Shown here: piece after piece, positions 28,037-36,834 of the stretch
How positions within the stretch are numbered: position 1 is the first letter of the stretch
How the letters are laid out: the number at the start of each line of letters is the position of its first letter
Assembly: GCA_964620555.1 (NCBI GenBank)
Contig: CAZUGZ010000001.1
Span: 44,285-108,284, forward strand
Origin: JAPOQD01 sp964620555
Lineage (GTDB): Bacteria; Pseudomonadota; Gammaproteobacteria; Pseudomonadales; Halieaceae
Length of the DNA stretch: 64,000 bases
Direction of reading: 5' to 3'
Notes under the pieces: generated by a model
Databases searched by the model: none
What the model was told of the DNA's origin: nothing
What the model saw: only the letters and a program-made list of their open reading frames with translations
Translations under genes and position numbers: made by a program

Positions 28037-29494
28037 GTGAATAGGTCGATCGGGAAGACAATCCGGTGCCTGGAGAGGAAACTGGACGAGGCCCAGAGCT
28101 ATGCGCAGTGGAGCGAAATAGCGCAACAGCACGACCAATTCACCGGTATGGAGCAGTGGAGGGATACCGACCACACATCGCTGTACGACCACGCCGAGAT
28201 TCGACTGCGCCTGCAGCAACTTCAGGACCAGCACCATCAGCAGGATCACGCAGGCCTGCTGTTCACCCTGAACCAGGGCATACACGGCAATATGGGCGGT
28301 ATGGGGCGCCCCGCCCTTTACAGCCAGGCGCGCTTTGGCACCAAGCGGCTGGTTACCGAGTATATCGACGAGATCGCCCATGCCCTGGATATCCTGTCCA
28401 ACAGCGACAGCCCGCAACTGGATACCCATGAGAAACTGGATTTCTTTCACCGGGCGCGGCACTGCTTTGGCAGCTCCGCCCTGATGTTGAGCGGTGCCGG
28501 CACCCTGGGTTTTTTCCACATGGGGGTGATCAAGGCTCTGGTGGAGCAGAGTCTGTTGCCGCGGGTGATATCCGGTTCCAGCGCCGGTGCCATGATCGCC
28601 GCGACGGTGGGTACCCACACCGACGAGGAACTGCGGCACTTTTTCGATCCGGCCAATATCCCTGTGGAAGCGGGGGAAAACCGGCGCATTCTCGATGCCC
28701 TGTTTCTTGGGCGCGAGGGCCGCCTGGACAGGAACTATATCGAGGCCATGCGCGAGCACTTTGTGCGGGATTTGACTTTTCAGGAGGCGTACGAACTCAC
28801 CGGCCACGCGGTGAACATTTCCGTGTCGCCCGCCGAAACCAACCAGACCTCGCGGCTGCTCAATGCGGTAACCTCGCCCAATGTCACTATCCGTTCCGCG
28901 GTCAGTGCCTCCTGCGCCGTGCCGGGAGCATTGGAACCGGTGATGCTGGAGGCCAAATCCAAGCGCGGTGAGCGCGTGCCCTATTTGCCCAGCCGCCGCT
29001 GGGTGGACGGTTCGGTGAGCAGCGATCTGCCGGCCAAGCGCCTGGCGCGGCTGTATGGTGTGAATCACTTTATCGTAAGCCAAACCAATCCATTGGTGTT
29101 GTGGGCAATGTCCGACCCGAAAACGGAACAGGGTGTGCAGTTCAGCCTGAAACGCTTCTCCAGGCGGATGGGCCGGGAGCTGATCGAACTGAATTACCAG
29201 GCGCTGAAACCCTTGTTGCGGCGCTCGCCGGCCCTGGGTACCGCCATGGGCCAGTTGCACTCCATGGTCACCCAGGATTACCTGGGGGATATCAATATTC
29301 TGCCGAGCTACCGTTTTTTTGATCCGCGCAAGCTGGCCAGGCGCTGGTCGGAGGAAGAATTGCGTTTCCTGCTGCGCGAGGGTGAACGGGCCACCTGGCC
29401 CAAGGTCGAGATGATCCGCAATTGTACGAAGGTGAGCCGCAAGCTGGAAGAGATACTCGGACGCTACGAGGTGGTTGGTGCGGAGCCCGATTAG
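28037..29494 (+). CDS. Patatin-like phospholipase with DUF3336 domain
   Basis: Product of 485 residues. The N-terminal DUF3336 helical region has ARFGTKRLVTEYI. The patatin domain carries oxyanion loop SGAGTLGFFHMG, nucleophile elbow ISGSSAGAMIA (Ser182) and the dyad Asp in WVDGSVSSDLP (DGS in place of DGA/DGG). Relatives of the TGL3/4/5 and Pseudomonas type hydrolyse triacylglycerol or phospholipid. The GTG start at 28037 lies inside a tiny 15-codon frame (27997-28044) that has its own ATG. The gene ends in a large inverted repeat shared with the convergent SDR. Confidence 0.9.
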   Translation: MNRSIGKTIRCLERKLDEAQSYAQWSEIAQQHDQFTGMEQWRDTDHTSLYDHAEIRLRLQQLQDQHHQQDHAGLLFTLNQGIHGNMGGMGRPALYSQARFGTKRLVTEYIDEIAHALDILSNSDSPQLDTHEKLDFFHRARHCFGSSALMLSGAGTLGFFHMGVIKALVEQSLLPRVISGSSAGAMIAATVGTHTDEELRHFFDPANIPVEAGENRRILDALFLGREGRLDRNYIEAMREHFVRDLTFQEAYELTGHAVNISVSPAETNQTSRLLNAVTSPNVTIRSAVSASCAVPGALEPVMLEAKSKRGERVPYLPSRRWVDGSVSSDLPAKRLARLYGVNHFIVSQTNPLVLWAMSDPKTEQGVQFSLKRFSRRMGRELIELNYQALKPLLRRSPALGTAMGQLHSMVTQDYLGDINILPSYRFFDPRKLARRWSEEELRFLLREGERATWPKVEMIRNCTKVSRKLEEILGRYEVVGAEPD

Positions 29495-29557
29495 CCCGCA
29501 TATCTACCCGGGCTTGTGCGGCAAACGTCGCTACGAACCCCGGTGAGATATGCGGGC
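29494..29557. repeat. Long imperfect inverted repeat between convergent genes
   Basis: Left arm 29494-29512 (GCCCGCATATCTACCCGGG) pairs with right arm 29538-29557 (CCCCGGTGAGATATGCGGGC) around a 25-base loop. It starts on the last base of the patatin stop codon and ends 2 bp before the SDR stop. It may terminate both transcripts, though there is no T run. The right arm recurs almost unchanged at 60783-60806, which suggests a dispersed extragenic palindrome. Confidence 0.6.
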
Positions 29558-29558
29558 T

Positions 29559-30410
29559 CTATTCTCCCGCCAGGAAATTTTCCAGTACGAGCAGGCGATC
29601 CTGCGCTTCATCCGGCAACAACCGACTGGCGTAGTTGATCAGCGAGGGTTGCACACCCACCGTGTACCGTGCCGCCGGCCGCTTCTCTTCCAGCGCCTTC
29701 AGAATCGTTGCCGCCACGGCTTCCGGCGCCACGCCATGGCGGTAGCCGTATTCCATGCGCTTCCGGTGCCCGCGATAGAGCTTCAGGTATTCCTCGGGCT
29801 CGTCCCGGGGATTGTCGGTGATGATGCCGTCGATTTCCTTCAGGTGGTGCAGCATCATACTGGTCTTGATGGGGCCGGGTTTCACCAGGCTGACGGGAAT
29901 CTTCCAGAGCGCCAGTTCCCGCCGCAGAGCATCTGACAGGGCCTCCAGCGCGAATTTGGAGGCACTGTAGCCACCCAGGGCGGGCAGGGCGATATCGCCC
30001 CCCGAGGAGCCGACGAAGATCAGCCGTCCCTGCCCGTGCCGCAACAGTGGAATCGACAACTGCGCAGCCCGCAGTGTGCCGGCAACGTTGATCTGCAGGA
30101 TCTCCCTGAAGTCGGCCTCGCTCATCGTTTCCAGCATGGCGGCCCGGGTGATGGCCGCGCAGTTGATACTGCCGGCCAGGGCGTCGATGCCTTCCTCTTC
30201 CAGCACTGTGAAGGCGGATTCAATACTCCGGGTGCGCCCCAGGTTCATCTGTATGGTCCGCTCGCACAGTCCATCCGACAGCAGCCGCTGACCCTGTTTT
30301 TTGGTGCGGCAAGTTGCAATCACCCAATACCCACGGGACATCAGGCTCCTGGCCAGGACCTTGCCGACACCGCCGGTAGCCCCGATCAGGAGAATGCTTC
30401 GCTCGTTCAT
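29559..30410 (-). CDS. SDR family oxidoreductase
   Basis: SDR of 283 residues: LIGATGGVGKVLARSL at the cofactor site (GxxGGVG variant), ATCRTKK following beta-2 (NADP-like basic residue), NCAAITRAAM, catalytic VGSSGGDIALPALGGYSASK and KPGPIKTSM. It is divergent from the broken wax ester synthase gene (105-bp gap) and near lipases, so a role in fatty aldehyde or ketone turnover is possible. No substrate can be named. Confidence 0.85.
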   Translation of the reverse strand: MNERSILLIGATGGVGKVLARSLMSRGYWVIATCRTKKQGQRLLSDGLCERTIQMNLGRTRSIESAFTVLEEEGIDALAGSINCAAITRAAMLETMSEADFREILQINVAGTLRAAQLSIPLLRHGQGRLIFVGSSGGDIALPALGGYSASKFALEALSDALRRELALWKIPVSLVKPGPIKTSMMLHHLKEIDGIITDNPRDEPEEYLKLYRGHRKRMEYGYRHGVAPEAVAATILKALEEKRPAARYTVGVQPSLINYASRLLPDEAQDRLLVLENFLAGE

Positions 30411-30515
30411 ATTACCGGACAAAATATAGCTGGCAGAATATAGTGAGCACCATATCTGTAGTATTCTTCCCTGTCCACCTGCTACCACTCAGCGGGGAAA
30501 GAGGAGAGAAGTGCA

Positions 30516-31952
30516 ATGCCCGCTGTAAATGCAGTGAACCAACTGGAGGGAATAGACGCAAACTTTATTCATCTGGATGGGCCCCGAACCCCGCTGCAGG
30601 TGGGTACCCTCATGTTTTAAGATGTGTCCACCGCGAAGAAAAGCTTCTTGCGCTTAAAGGACATACTGGCCACGTTTGATGACCGGGTCGGCAAGCAAAG
30701 TGTGCTTCGCAAGAAATTGCGCAAGGTGCCCTTTGATCTGGACCATCCCTATTGGGTGGACGACGTGGACTTCAATATCGAACACCACATACGACATATT
30801 GCCCTGCCCAAGCCGGGCGACTGGCGCCAGCTCTGTATCCAGGTGGCGCGGCTGCATGCCCGCCCGCTGGATATGGCCCGGCCACTGTGGGAGGTGTATG
30901 TCATAGAAGGGCTCGACAATATCGAGGGCCTGCCAAAGGGCGGCTTCGCGCTCTATGTGAAGTTGCACCATGCCTCGATCGACGGCGTTGCCGGCAACGA
31001 ACTGGTGACTGCCATTCACGATCCGGAGCCCTTTCCGGAAGTTCCGGAGAACGAGGATAGAGAACCTCGGGTGATGGCAAGCGGCCCCAGCGATTTCGAA
31101 ATTCTGGCGCGTGGATATGTCAACCTGTGGCGCCAGCCGAGGCGCGTGTTTGATCTGGCTTCCCGGGCCTTTCCCGCCTGGCGCCGCCTGCGCAAGGGCC
31201 GGGAGGAAAAGCGCTTCGCTCCGCTCGGCCCCCCCCTGCGCACCTGTCTGAATGGCCGGGTTTCCGGCCACCTGGTGATGGATGCCGCGATCTTCAGGCT
31301 CGATGACATGAAGCAGGTAAAGAACGCCTTTGACGGAGTGACGATCAATGACGTAATGCTCGCAATTGTGTCCGGCGCGATGCAAAGGTACCTCACTCAC
31401 CGCGGTGAGTCGCCGGAGGGAAACCTGTCGGCGGGCATGCCGATCAATATCAGGCCCATGATCGACAAACCGGACTACTCCGACGCCAGTAACCTGGTGA
31501 GCGTGGTCAAGGTGAGCCTGCAGAACCTGGTGGAGGATCCCGCCCAGCGTTTACTGGCCATCCACAGGAGTGCCGGCGAGTCCAAGGCCTACCAGGATGC
31601 CCTGGGGGTGGAGGTGATGCTGGAGGTGAGTAAATCCATGCCCGCCCTGCTGACCTCTCTGGCATCCCGGGCCCTGCCCACTTTGATGACCAAGTTGGTG
31701 AATACGATAGTGACCAACGTACCGGGTTCTCCGGTCCCCCTCTACATGGGCGGCGCGAAACTGGCGGGTATGTGCAATATCGGCGCCATACTGGACGGTC
31801 TGGGTCTGTTCCACGCAGTGAGCAGCTACTGCGGCACGGCGACCGTGTCGTTCCAGGCCTGCCGCGAGGCCATGCCCGACCCGGAGTTCTACCGGCAGTG
31901 CCTGCAGGAGTCCTTTGCGGAACTGCAGAAGGTGGCCGGGGAACAGCGGTAA
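30516..31952 (+). pseudogene. Wax ester synthase/diacylglycerol acyltransferase, interrupted by in-frame TAA
   Basis: The frame starts at ATG 30516 after GAGGAGAG and encodes the family N-terminus NQLEGIDANFIHLDG, then TPLQVGTLMF. It then meets TAA at 30618-30620 and continues in the same frame with DVSTAKKSFLRLKDILATFDD through the catalytic HHASIDG and the C-terminal DUF1298 region (TNVPGSPVPLY) to 31952. Relatives have Tyr or a similar residue at the stop position, so one base explains it. Without the stop the protein would be 478 residues. A GTG at 30624 could restart translation, giving 442 residues without the first strand. Otherwise the gene is dead or the stop is a sequencing error. 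The enzyme would make wax esters or triacylglycerol. Confidence 0.8.
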
Positions 31953-32149
31953 TCCGTCAGCAAAGCAGAGAACGAATTCATGTCAGGGGCATCGACCAAG
32001 ACTGCGACCAGGAAAATCTTTACCGGGAAGTCGAGGCCCAATCCTGCGGGAAACTGAAGGAACACCTGGTAGACGCAATGGACAAGGACGACGACCCGAA
32101 GGCGCGTCTGCGGGCCTGATCAGTTACCCCCCAAAATACAGTCTCTCTC

Positions 32150-33283
32150 CTACGCGACGATGTTTCTGACGTAGAGATCGTCAATATGCGCTTCGTCATA
32201 GCCGAATTCGGCCAGGATTTCCCGGGTATCCTCCCCTGCTTCGGGCACGCGGCCGGCGCGTTCCCTGTCTGGTTCCATGTCTGAGAACCGCAGGCAGTTG
32301 CCGATCTGTCGGGTGACGCCCCAGGGACCATTGGGGTGATCCCGCAGCAGGCCGGCCTGCTCCCAGGCATCTGAGTTGAACAGGATGGCTTCGAAGTCAT
32401 CCCGGCAACGCTCCGCCCATACGCCCGCCTCATGCAGCAGAGACAGGAGTTCCCCGGTGTCGTGGCGGGCCGCCGCCCCGGCGAGATCATCGTGAGAGAA
32501 GTCTGCTGTCAGGTCCAGGGTCCTTTGCAGTGCCCGCTGCTGATCCGCACTCCGGGCGACTATTGCTACCCAGCCGTCCTTCGCCTGGTAAATGGATTGG
32601 GCGGGGTGGTTGCCGGTCAGGGTAGAATTGATGGTCGTCGCGCCATCGAAACTTTGGTCGCTATTCTGCAGAAGTTCCGAGTTCAACATGAGGCCGCTGT
32701 CGAGGAGATTGACGCACAGCCTTCCCCCCCCGCCCGAGCGCAGTCTGCGGAAATGACCCGCCAGCATGCCGATGGTACCGAGGTAGCCCCCGGTAAAATC
32801 CACTGGAGCCCAGCGCAGCCAGAGCGGATCGTTATCCTCACCGCCACAGTGGCTTTCCAGGCCGCACATGGCCTGTATGATCATGTCGAAGCCGGGTAAT
32901 TTCGACATGGGGCCGGTATCACCGTAGGCGCTGCTCTCCATATAGGTGAGCCCCGGGTTGCCTTCCTTCAGGTCGTCATGGCCCAGCCCCAGGCGCTCGG
33001 CCACGCCGGGACGAAAGTTGTGGCTTACCACGTCCGCGCTGAGGCAGATTTTTCTGGCGATCCCGATACCCTCCGGCTGCTTGAGGTCGAGCAGAATGGA
33101 GCGCTTACCGCGGTTGCAGCAGGCGAAGGGTCGCCACAGGTTTCGTTGCGGATCGCCGGTCAGGGGTTCGATCTTGATGACATCGGCGCCGAGATCCGCC
33201 ATGGGCACGGAGGCGTAGGGGCCTGCTACATACATGCCCAGATCCACGACGCGCATGTTCTGTAATGGCGCTTTCATCGTCAT
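32150..33283 (-). CDS. CaiB/BaiF family CoA transferase (catalytic-type partner of a tandem pair)
   Basis: Class III CoA-transferase of 377 residues. N-terminal MRVVDLGMYVAGPYAS, ADLGADVIKIEP, CNRGKRSILLDLK, HNFRPGVAERLGLG and the candidate active-site Asp162 in RWAPVDFTGG are present. The family moves CoA between carboxylic acids, forming an aspartyl-CoA thioester. The start overlaps the stop of the upstream CaiB gene by ATGA, so the two are coupled and probably form a heteromer. Substrate unknown, likely an acid intermediate of locus B. Confidence 0.87.
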   Translation of the reverse strand: MTMKAPLQNMRVVDLGMYVAGPYASVPMADLGADVIKIEPLTGDPQRNLWRPFACCNRGKRSILLDLKQPEGIGIARKICLSADVVSHNFRPGVAERLGLGHDDLKEGNPGLTYMESSAYGDTGPMSKLPGFDMIIQAMCGLESHCGGEDNDPLWLRWAPVDFTGGYLGTIGMLAGHFRRLRSGGGGRLCVNLLDSGLMLNSELLQNSDQSFDGATTINSTLTGNHPAQSIYQAKDGWVAIVARSADQQRALQRTLDLTADFSHDDLAGAAARHDTGELLSLLHEAGVWAERCRDDFEAILFNSDAWEQAGLLRDHPNGPWGVTRQIGNCLRFSDMEPDRERAGRVPEAGEDTREILAEFGYDEAHIDDLYVRNIVA

Positions 33284-34308
33284 AGCCCCCGCACCGGAAA
33301 GCCGACGTATTGCCGACCTTTGTCATCGGTTTCCAATATCCCGTTGTGCGCCACCTGCGGATTGCTCCAGCAGTCGCCGGGAGCTTCCACCAGTGCGCAG
33401 GGGAGTTCGTTCTCCAGCAAAAGGGCGATGAACTCTTCACTGGAATAGTTGGCGATGACAGTGGCGAAGGCCTCGATATCGCCCCAGAACTGGTGAGCGG
33501 GGCCCTGGCCAGTGGGCATGCCGCGGTCATTGAGCGTGTCGGCGAACTCTCCCGGTTTCAGCCCCAGCAGCTTGTAAAACTTGTCTTTTGCGCCAGGTGT
33601 ACCCATCATCAGGTGCACGTACTTGCCGTCGCCGCAGCGGAAGATCGTCATTCGCGAGTCCTTGGGCACCATGGTCATAAACCGGGGATCTGGCTGGTCG
33701 GCGGTGAACCAGCTGGAACGGCAGGCGTCCAGCGCGCCCTCCACCAATGACACCGAGACTACCTGGCCCCGGCCCGTCTGCTCCCGATGTATCAGCGCCG
33801 TGAAGACGCCGACCAGGGCGTTGAAAGTCGCCCCATAGCTCGCTACCGGAAAATTGAAGGCAATCGGGCGATTACTGAAATTTTCAAAACTGAAGCCCGA
33901 GCGCGCCTGGGCCAGCAACTCGTGGGCGGGAAGGGAATCTTCACCATCGATTTCCGGCGCTGCCCCGATATCGATCACGATCAGCCGTGGATTGCTCTGC
34001 AACATCTCCCGGGCATCGAAGCGCCACTCCAGGCCGGGATAATCCTCGCCGCCGATCACGCAGATATCCGCAGCGGCCACCAGCTCAGCGACGGAATCCG
34101 CGGTGGCGCCGGGAGGCATCAGCTCCTTGTGCAGTTGCCATACCTCGTAGGCTGGATAGATACTGTAGAACGGGTCCCCGTCGGGCGGTTCCAGCCGCTG
34201 CACGCGGGCTCCCGCTTCGCGCAGGAACTTGCTCACCAGGGCGGCGGGCATTCCCAATCCGAAATCAACCAAAGTCAGTCCCTGCAGGACAGATGCAGAG
34301 GTATCCAT
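33280..34308 (-). CDS. CaiB/BaiF-like CoA transferase, divergent partner lacking the Asp motif
   Basis: Product of 342 residues, recognisably CaiB-like (LTLVDFGLGMPAALVSKFLR, GARVQRLEPPDGD, LVGVFTALIHREQTGRGQVV) but degenerate. The RxG segment normally binding CoA (NxRPG) is missing. Where the catalytic Asp should stand the sequence reads NFPVASYGATF. It is likely a structural or regulatory subunit of the enzyme encoded directly downstream at 32150-33283. The AT-rich gap upstream (34309-34409) contains ATAG-TAATG-CTAT, a possible operator. Confidence 0.75.
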   Translation of the reverse strand: MDTSASVLQGLTLVDFGLGMPAALVSKFLREAGARVQRLEPPDGDPFYSIYPAYEVWQLHKELMPPGATADSVAELVAAADICVIGGEDYPGLEWRFDAREMLQSNPRLIVIDIGAAPEIDGEDSLPAHELLAQARSGFSFENFSNRPIAFNFPVASYGATFNALVGVFTALIHREQTGRGQVVSVSLVEGALDACRSSWFTADQPDPRFMTMVPKDSRMTIFRCGDGKYVHLMMGTPGAKDKFYKLLGLKPGEFADTLNDRGMPTGQGPAHQFWGDIEAFATVIANYSSEEFIALLLENELPCALVEAPGDCWSNPQVAHNGILETDDKGRQYVGFPVRGL

Positions 34309-34409
34309 CAGTGTCTCCCAATCGGACCAGGCAGGTCATCGTATATAGCGTATGTTATAGTAATGCTATTGGTTGCGCTCCGCAAGCTGGAATCCAGTGT
34401 CTTTCGGTG

Positions 34410-35624
34410 TTACTCGACGGCTCCGCTCGAGCGCAGTGCCTCTATTTGCCGCTCATTCATTCCCAATAGTTCACTCAGCAGCTCGTTGGTATGCTCTCCG
34501 AGTACCGGAGGAGCAGCGGGAGGAATCTGGGAATCCTGGGGGAACAGTATGGGGCGGTTGACAATCGGTGTAGCGCCCAATGCGGAGTGATGGGTCTCAA
34601 CCACCAGATTACGGGCGATTGAATGGGGCTGATTCAGCGCCTCCGTAATGCCTAACACCGGGGAGTGGGGCACCTGGTGTTCGAGAAATACCTGCTCCAG
34701 TTCAGCCAGGGTGTTTTGTCGTGTTATTTCAGAGATCAGGGAATTCACCAGATCCCTGTTTTCCCTGCGCTTTTCGATGGAATCGAAGCGGGGGTCCGAA
34801 ATCCACTGGGCCCTGTCGAGCGCAGCGCAAATGCGCTCCCAAAAGCTGTTGGTGAGACAAGCGATGATAATGTTCCCATCCTTTGCGGGAAACTGTCCGT
34901 AAGGTACCAGGTTCGGGTGCTGGGAACCCTGGGGAGCCGGATCCTCCCCGGTAAAGAATGCCAGTTGCGCCAGATACCCCAACAGGCCAATCATTCCGTC
35001 GAGCAGACTGATGTCTATGAAGCGGCCTCGACCGGTGGAGTTGCGCTCGTGCAAAGCCGCCAGTATGCCTATCGGTCCGTTTATCCCGCCCACCAGATCG
35101 CCCATCGGTATCCCCAGTTTTGTCGGGGTCGCTCCTGGTTCCCCGTTAACGCTGAGGGCTCCGGACAAGGCCTGCAGAACAATGTCAAAGGATGGACGAT
35201 CCCTCAGTGGGCTGTCCTGGCCGAACCCGGAGATGGAGCAATAGATCAGGCCGGGATTGAGTGCCGACAGTGTCTGGTAGCCCAAGCCAAGCTTGTCCAT
35301 GACTCCCGGCCGATAGTTTTCAATGACGATGTCACATTTCGCAGCGAGCTGCTTGGCGGTGGACAGGCCCGCCTCCGATTTCAGATCGATGACGATGCTC
35401 TTCTTGCCCCGGTTCACGCTCAGGAAGTAATGACTCTCGCCATTGCGAAAGGGAGGAAACATGCGGGTTTCGTCGCCAGACCCGGGCGGTTCCACCTTGA
35501 TTACTTCAGCGCCGAGGTCCGCCAGCGCGAGAGACGCGGCAGGGCCCGCCAGAACGCGGGTGAAGTCCAGGACGCGCACTCCTTCCAGAGGCCCTTTCCA
35601 GTTCTGCCGGTCCTGCTCATGCAT
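34410..35624 (-). CDS. CaiB/BaiF family CoA transferase
   Basis: Class III CoA-transferase of 404 residues, complete. VRVLDFTRVLAGPAASLALA, VNRGKKSIVIDLK, ENYRPGVMDKLGLG, SFDIVLQALSG and catalytic Asp176 in GIPMGDLVGG are present. This resembles formyl-CoA or succinyl-CoA dependent transferases. The frame is open further upstream, but the ATG at 35624 matches the family N-terminus. It lies 67 bp after the dehydratase gene and probably shares the acyl-CoA synthetase operon. Confidence 0.9.
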   Translation of the reverse strand: MHEQDRQNWKGPLEGVRVLDFTRVLAGPAASLALADLGAEVIKVEPPGSGDETRMFPPFRNGESHYFLSVNRGKKSIVIDLKSEAGLSTAKQLAAKCDIVIENYRPGVMDKLGLGYQTLSALNPGLIYCSISGFGQDSPLRDRPSFDIVLQALSGALSVNGEPGATPTKLGIPMGDLVGGINGPIGILAALHERNSTGRGRFIDISLLDGMIGLLGYLAQLAFFTGEDPAPQGSQHPNLVPYGQFPAKDGNIIIACLTNSFWERICAALDRAQWISDPRFDSIEKRRENRDLVNSLISEITRQNTLAELEQVFLEHQVPHSPVLGITEALNQPHSIARNLVVETHHSALGATPIVNRPILFPQDSQIPPAAPPVLGEHTNELLSELLGMNERQIEALRSSGAVE

Positions 35625-35691
35625 GGCCTTATCCCGTTGTGTGGTGGTACGCCCCCGAGAGCGCAGCGCCACAATATATCCGCAAGAGAGA

Positions 35692-36819
35692 TCAGCCGCG
35701 ACCCGGAAGTTCAACCACGGCGGCACCCGAGGCGGAGAGTTCGCCGCGGTGCGTTTCAGCGCGTTGGCTGATTTCCACCAGGTGTTTCCCGCCTTCAACC
35801 CACTTGCGGGTCACCACTCCGTCGATGAATATGACGTCACCGTCCGGATTGTGGCGCCTGATCTGGCACTTGGTTTTGCGCAGGAAGCCGTCGTCGCCCA
35901 TCCAGTTGGTCAGGTGATGGGTCAGCCACGAGCAGCGCTCCGGGCCGTAGTCGTAGGCTCCCGGCGCGCCCACTTCGAGTGCGAAATCCTCGTCCCAGTG
36001 GACTCTCTCGGGGCAGTCGGGGACGTTAAAGCGGTTTTTGATGCCCAGGCCGGGGTGAGCCTCCTGCATTTTCCAGGCCAGTTTGTTCGCACGGATATAC
36101 AGCCCGCCCCAGCCCTGGGCGTAACAGATGAAACCGGTTACGGTCATCGGCCCCTTCATCATGCGAGGCAGTTCTTCGCCCTCGATTACGTCTTCCCAGT
36201 AGCGGGGTGTGGCGCCACGAATCTCCTCATTGGCGTACAGCTTGGACCATTCGGCCAGTTGTTCATCGGCCAGTTGCTCGACCTTGCCGCGTACTCCGGT
36301 GTACTTGGTTCCCTTCTCGCGCGCCTCGTCGCGGTCGGTACGGAATACCCAGCTATCGGCTCCGGCGACGTGGTCGCCGTCTTGGTTGTAGAAGTCGACG
36401 TGGTAGATTTGCTGAAACGATCGGCCGGCAAACGACGTCTGGTGCTCGATGAGATCCTTCAGGAAGGCCTCGGTGGTGATAACGTCGTTGCGCTTCACCT
36501 GCTTGTGCCATTCCCAATCGGCACCCGCCCACATGGCGTGCACGCCGGACAGGCCACCACAGTAGCCGGAAATGATGCGACTGGTGGTAAACAGGAAACT
36601 CGGCAGGGCGATCACATCACCGTACCGGGTATTCGCACAGTACTCGGGATCACACCAAAGCGGGTTGTCGTCACCAATACCATGTGCGTAATGGCGGATG
36701 GCATCGCGGCTCGCCTCGTAGTTCCAGGGTTCTATTGTATTGGTGATTTTTACGCCAATGCGCTCGCGAAGATCCGCCAGGCCTTGTTCGGTAATTTTGG
36801 GGAAGCGATTTTCAGACAT
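35692..36819 (-). CDS. MaoC/FAS1-like double-hotdog acyl-CoA dehydratase
   Basis: Product of 375 residues with two hotdog halves. The first carries IRHYAHGIGDDNPLWCDPEY and GDVIALPSFL, where the MaoC hydratase Asp is kept and the His is replaced by Trp, as in the MaoC_dehydrat_N family. The second has QRAETHRGELSASGAAVVEL at the end. The likely step is reversible hydration of an enoyl-CoA in beta-oxidation of the locus B substrate. It sits 15 bp after the acyl-CoA synthetase stop in the same operon. Confidence 0.82.
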   Translation of the reverse strand: MSENRFPKITEQGLADLRERIGVKITNTIEPWNYEASRDAIRHYAHGIGDDNPLWCDPEYCANTRYGDVIALPSFLFTTSRIISGYCGGLSGVHAMWAGADWEWHKQVKRNDVITTEAFLKDLIEHQTSFAGRSFQQIYHVDFYNQDGDHVAGADSWVFRTDRDEAREKGTKYTGVRGKVEQLADEQLAEWSKLYANEEIRGATPRYWEDVIEGEELPRMMKGPMTVTGFICYAQGWGGLYIRANKLAWKMQEAHPGLGIKNRFNVPDCPERVHWDEDFALEVGAPGAYDYGPERCSWLTHHLTNWMGDDGFLRKTKCQIRRHNPDGDVIFIDGVVTRKWVEGGKHLVEISQRAETHRGELSASGAAVVELPGRG

Positions 36820-36834
36820 TCAGATTTCTCCTGG

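Noticed and set aside
31953..32119. Possible small gene after the DGAT (frame ending KEHLVDAMDKDDDPKARLRA)
   Set aside because: The charged stretch looks protein-like but has no start codon of its own in that frame and no ribosome binding site; kept only as unexplained sequence in this gap.
34345..34369. ATAG-TAATG-CTAT dyad upstream of the CaiB pair
   Set aside because: It resembles the LysR boxes but its arms are closer together (ATA-N7-TAT instead of N9) and it lacks TCCTAT, so it is not counted with the four.
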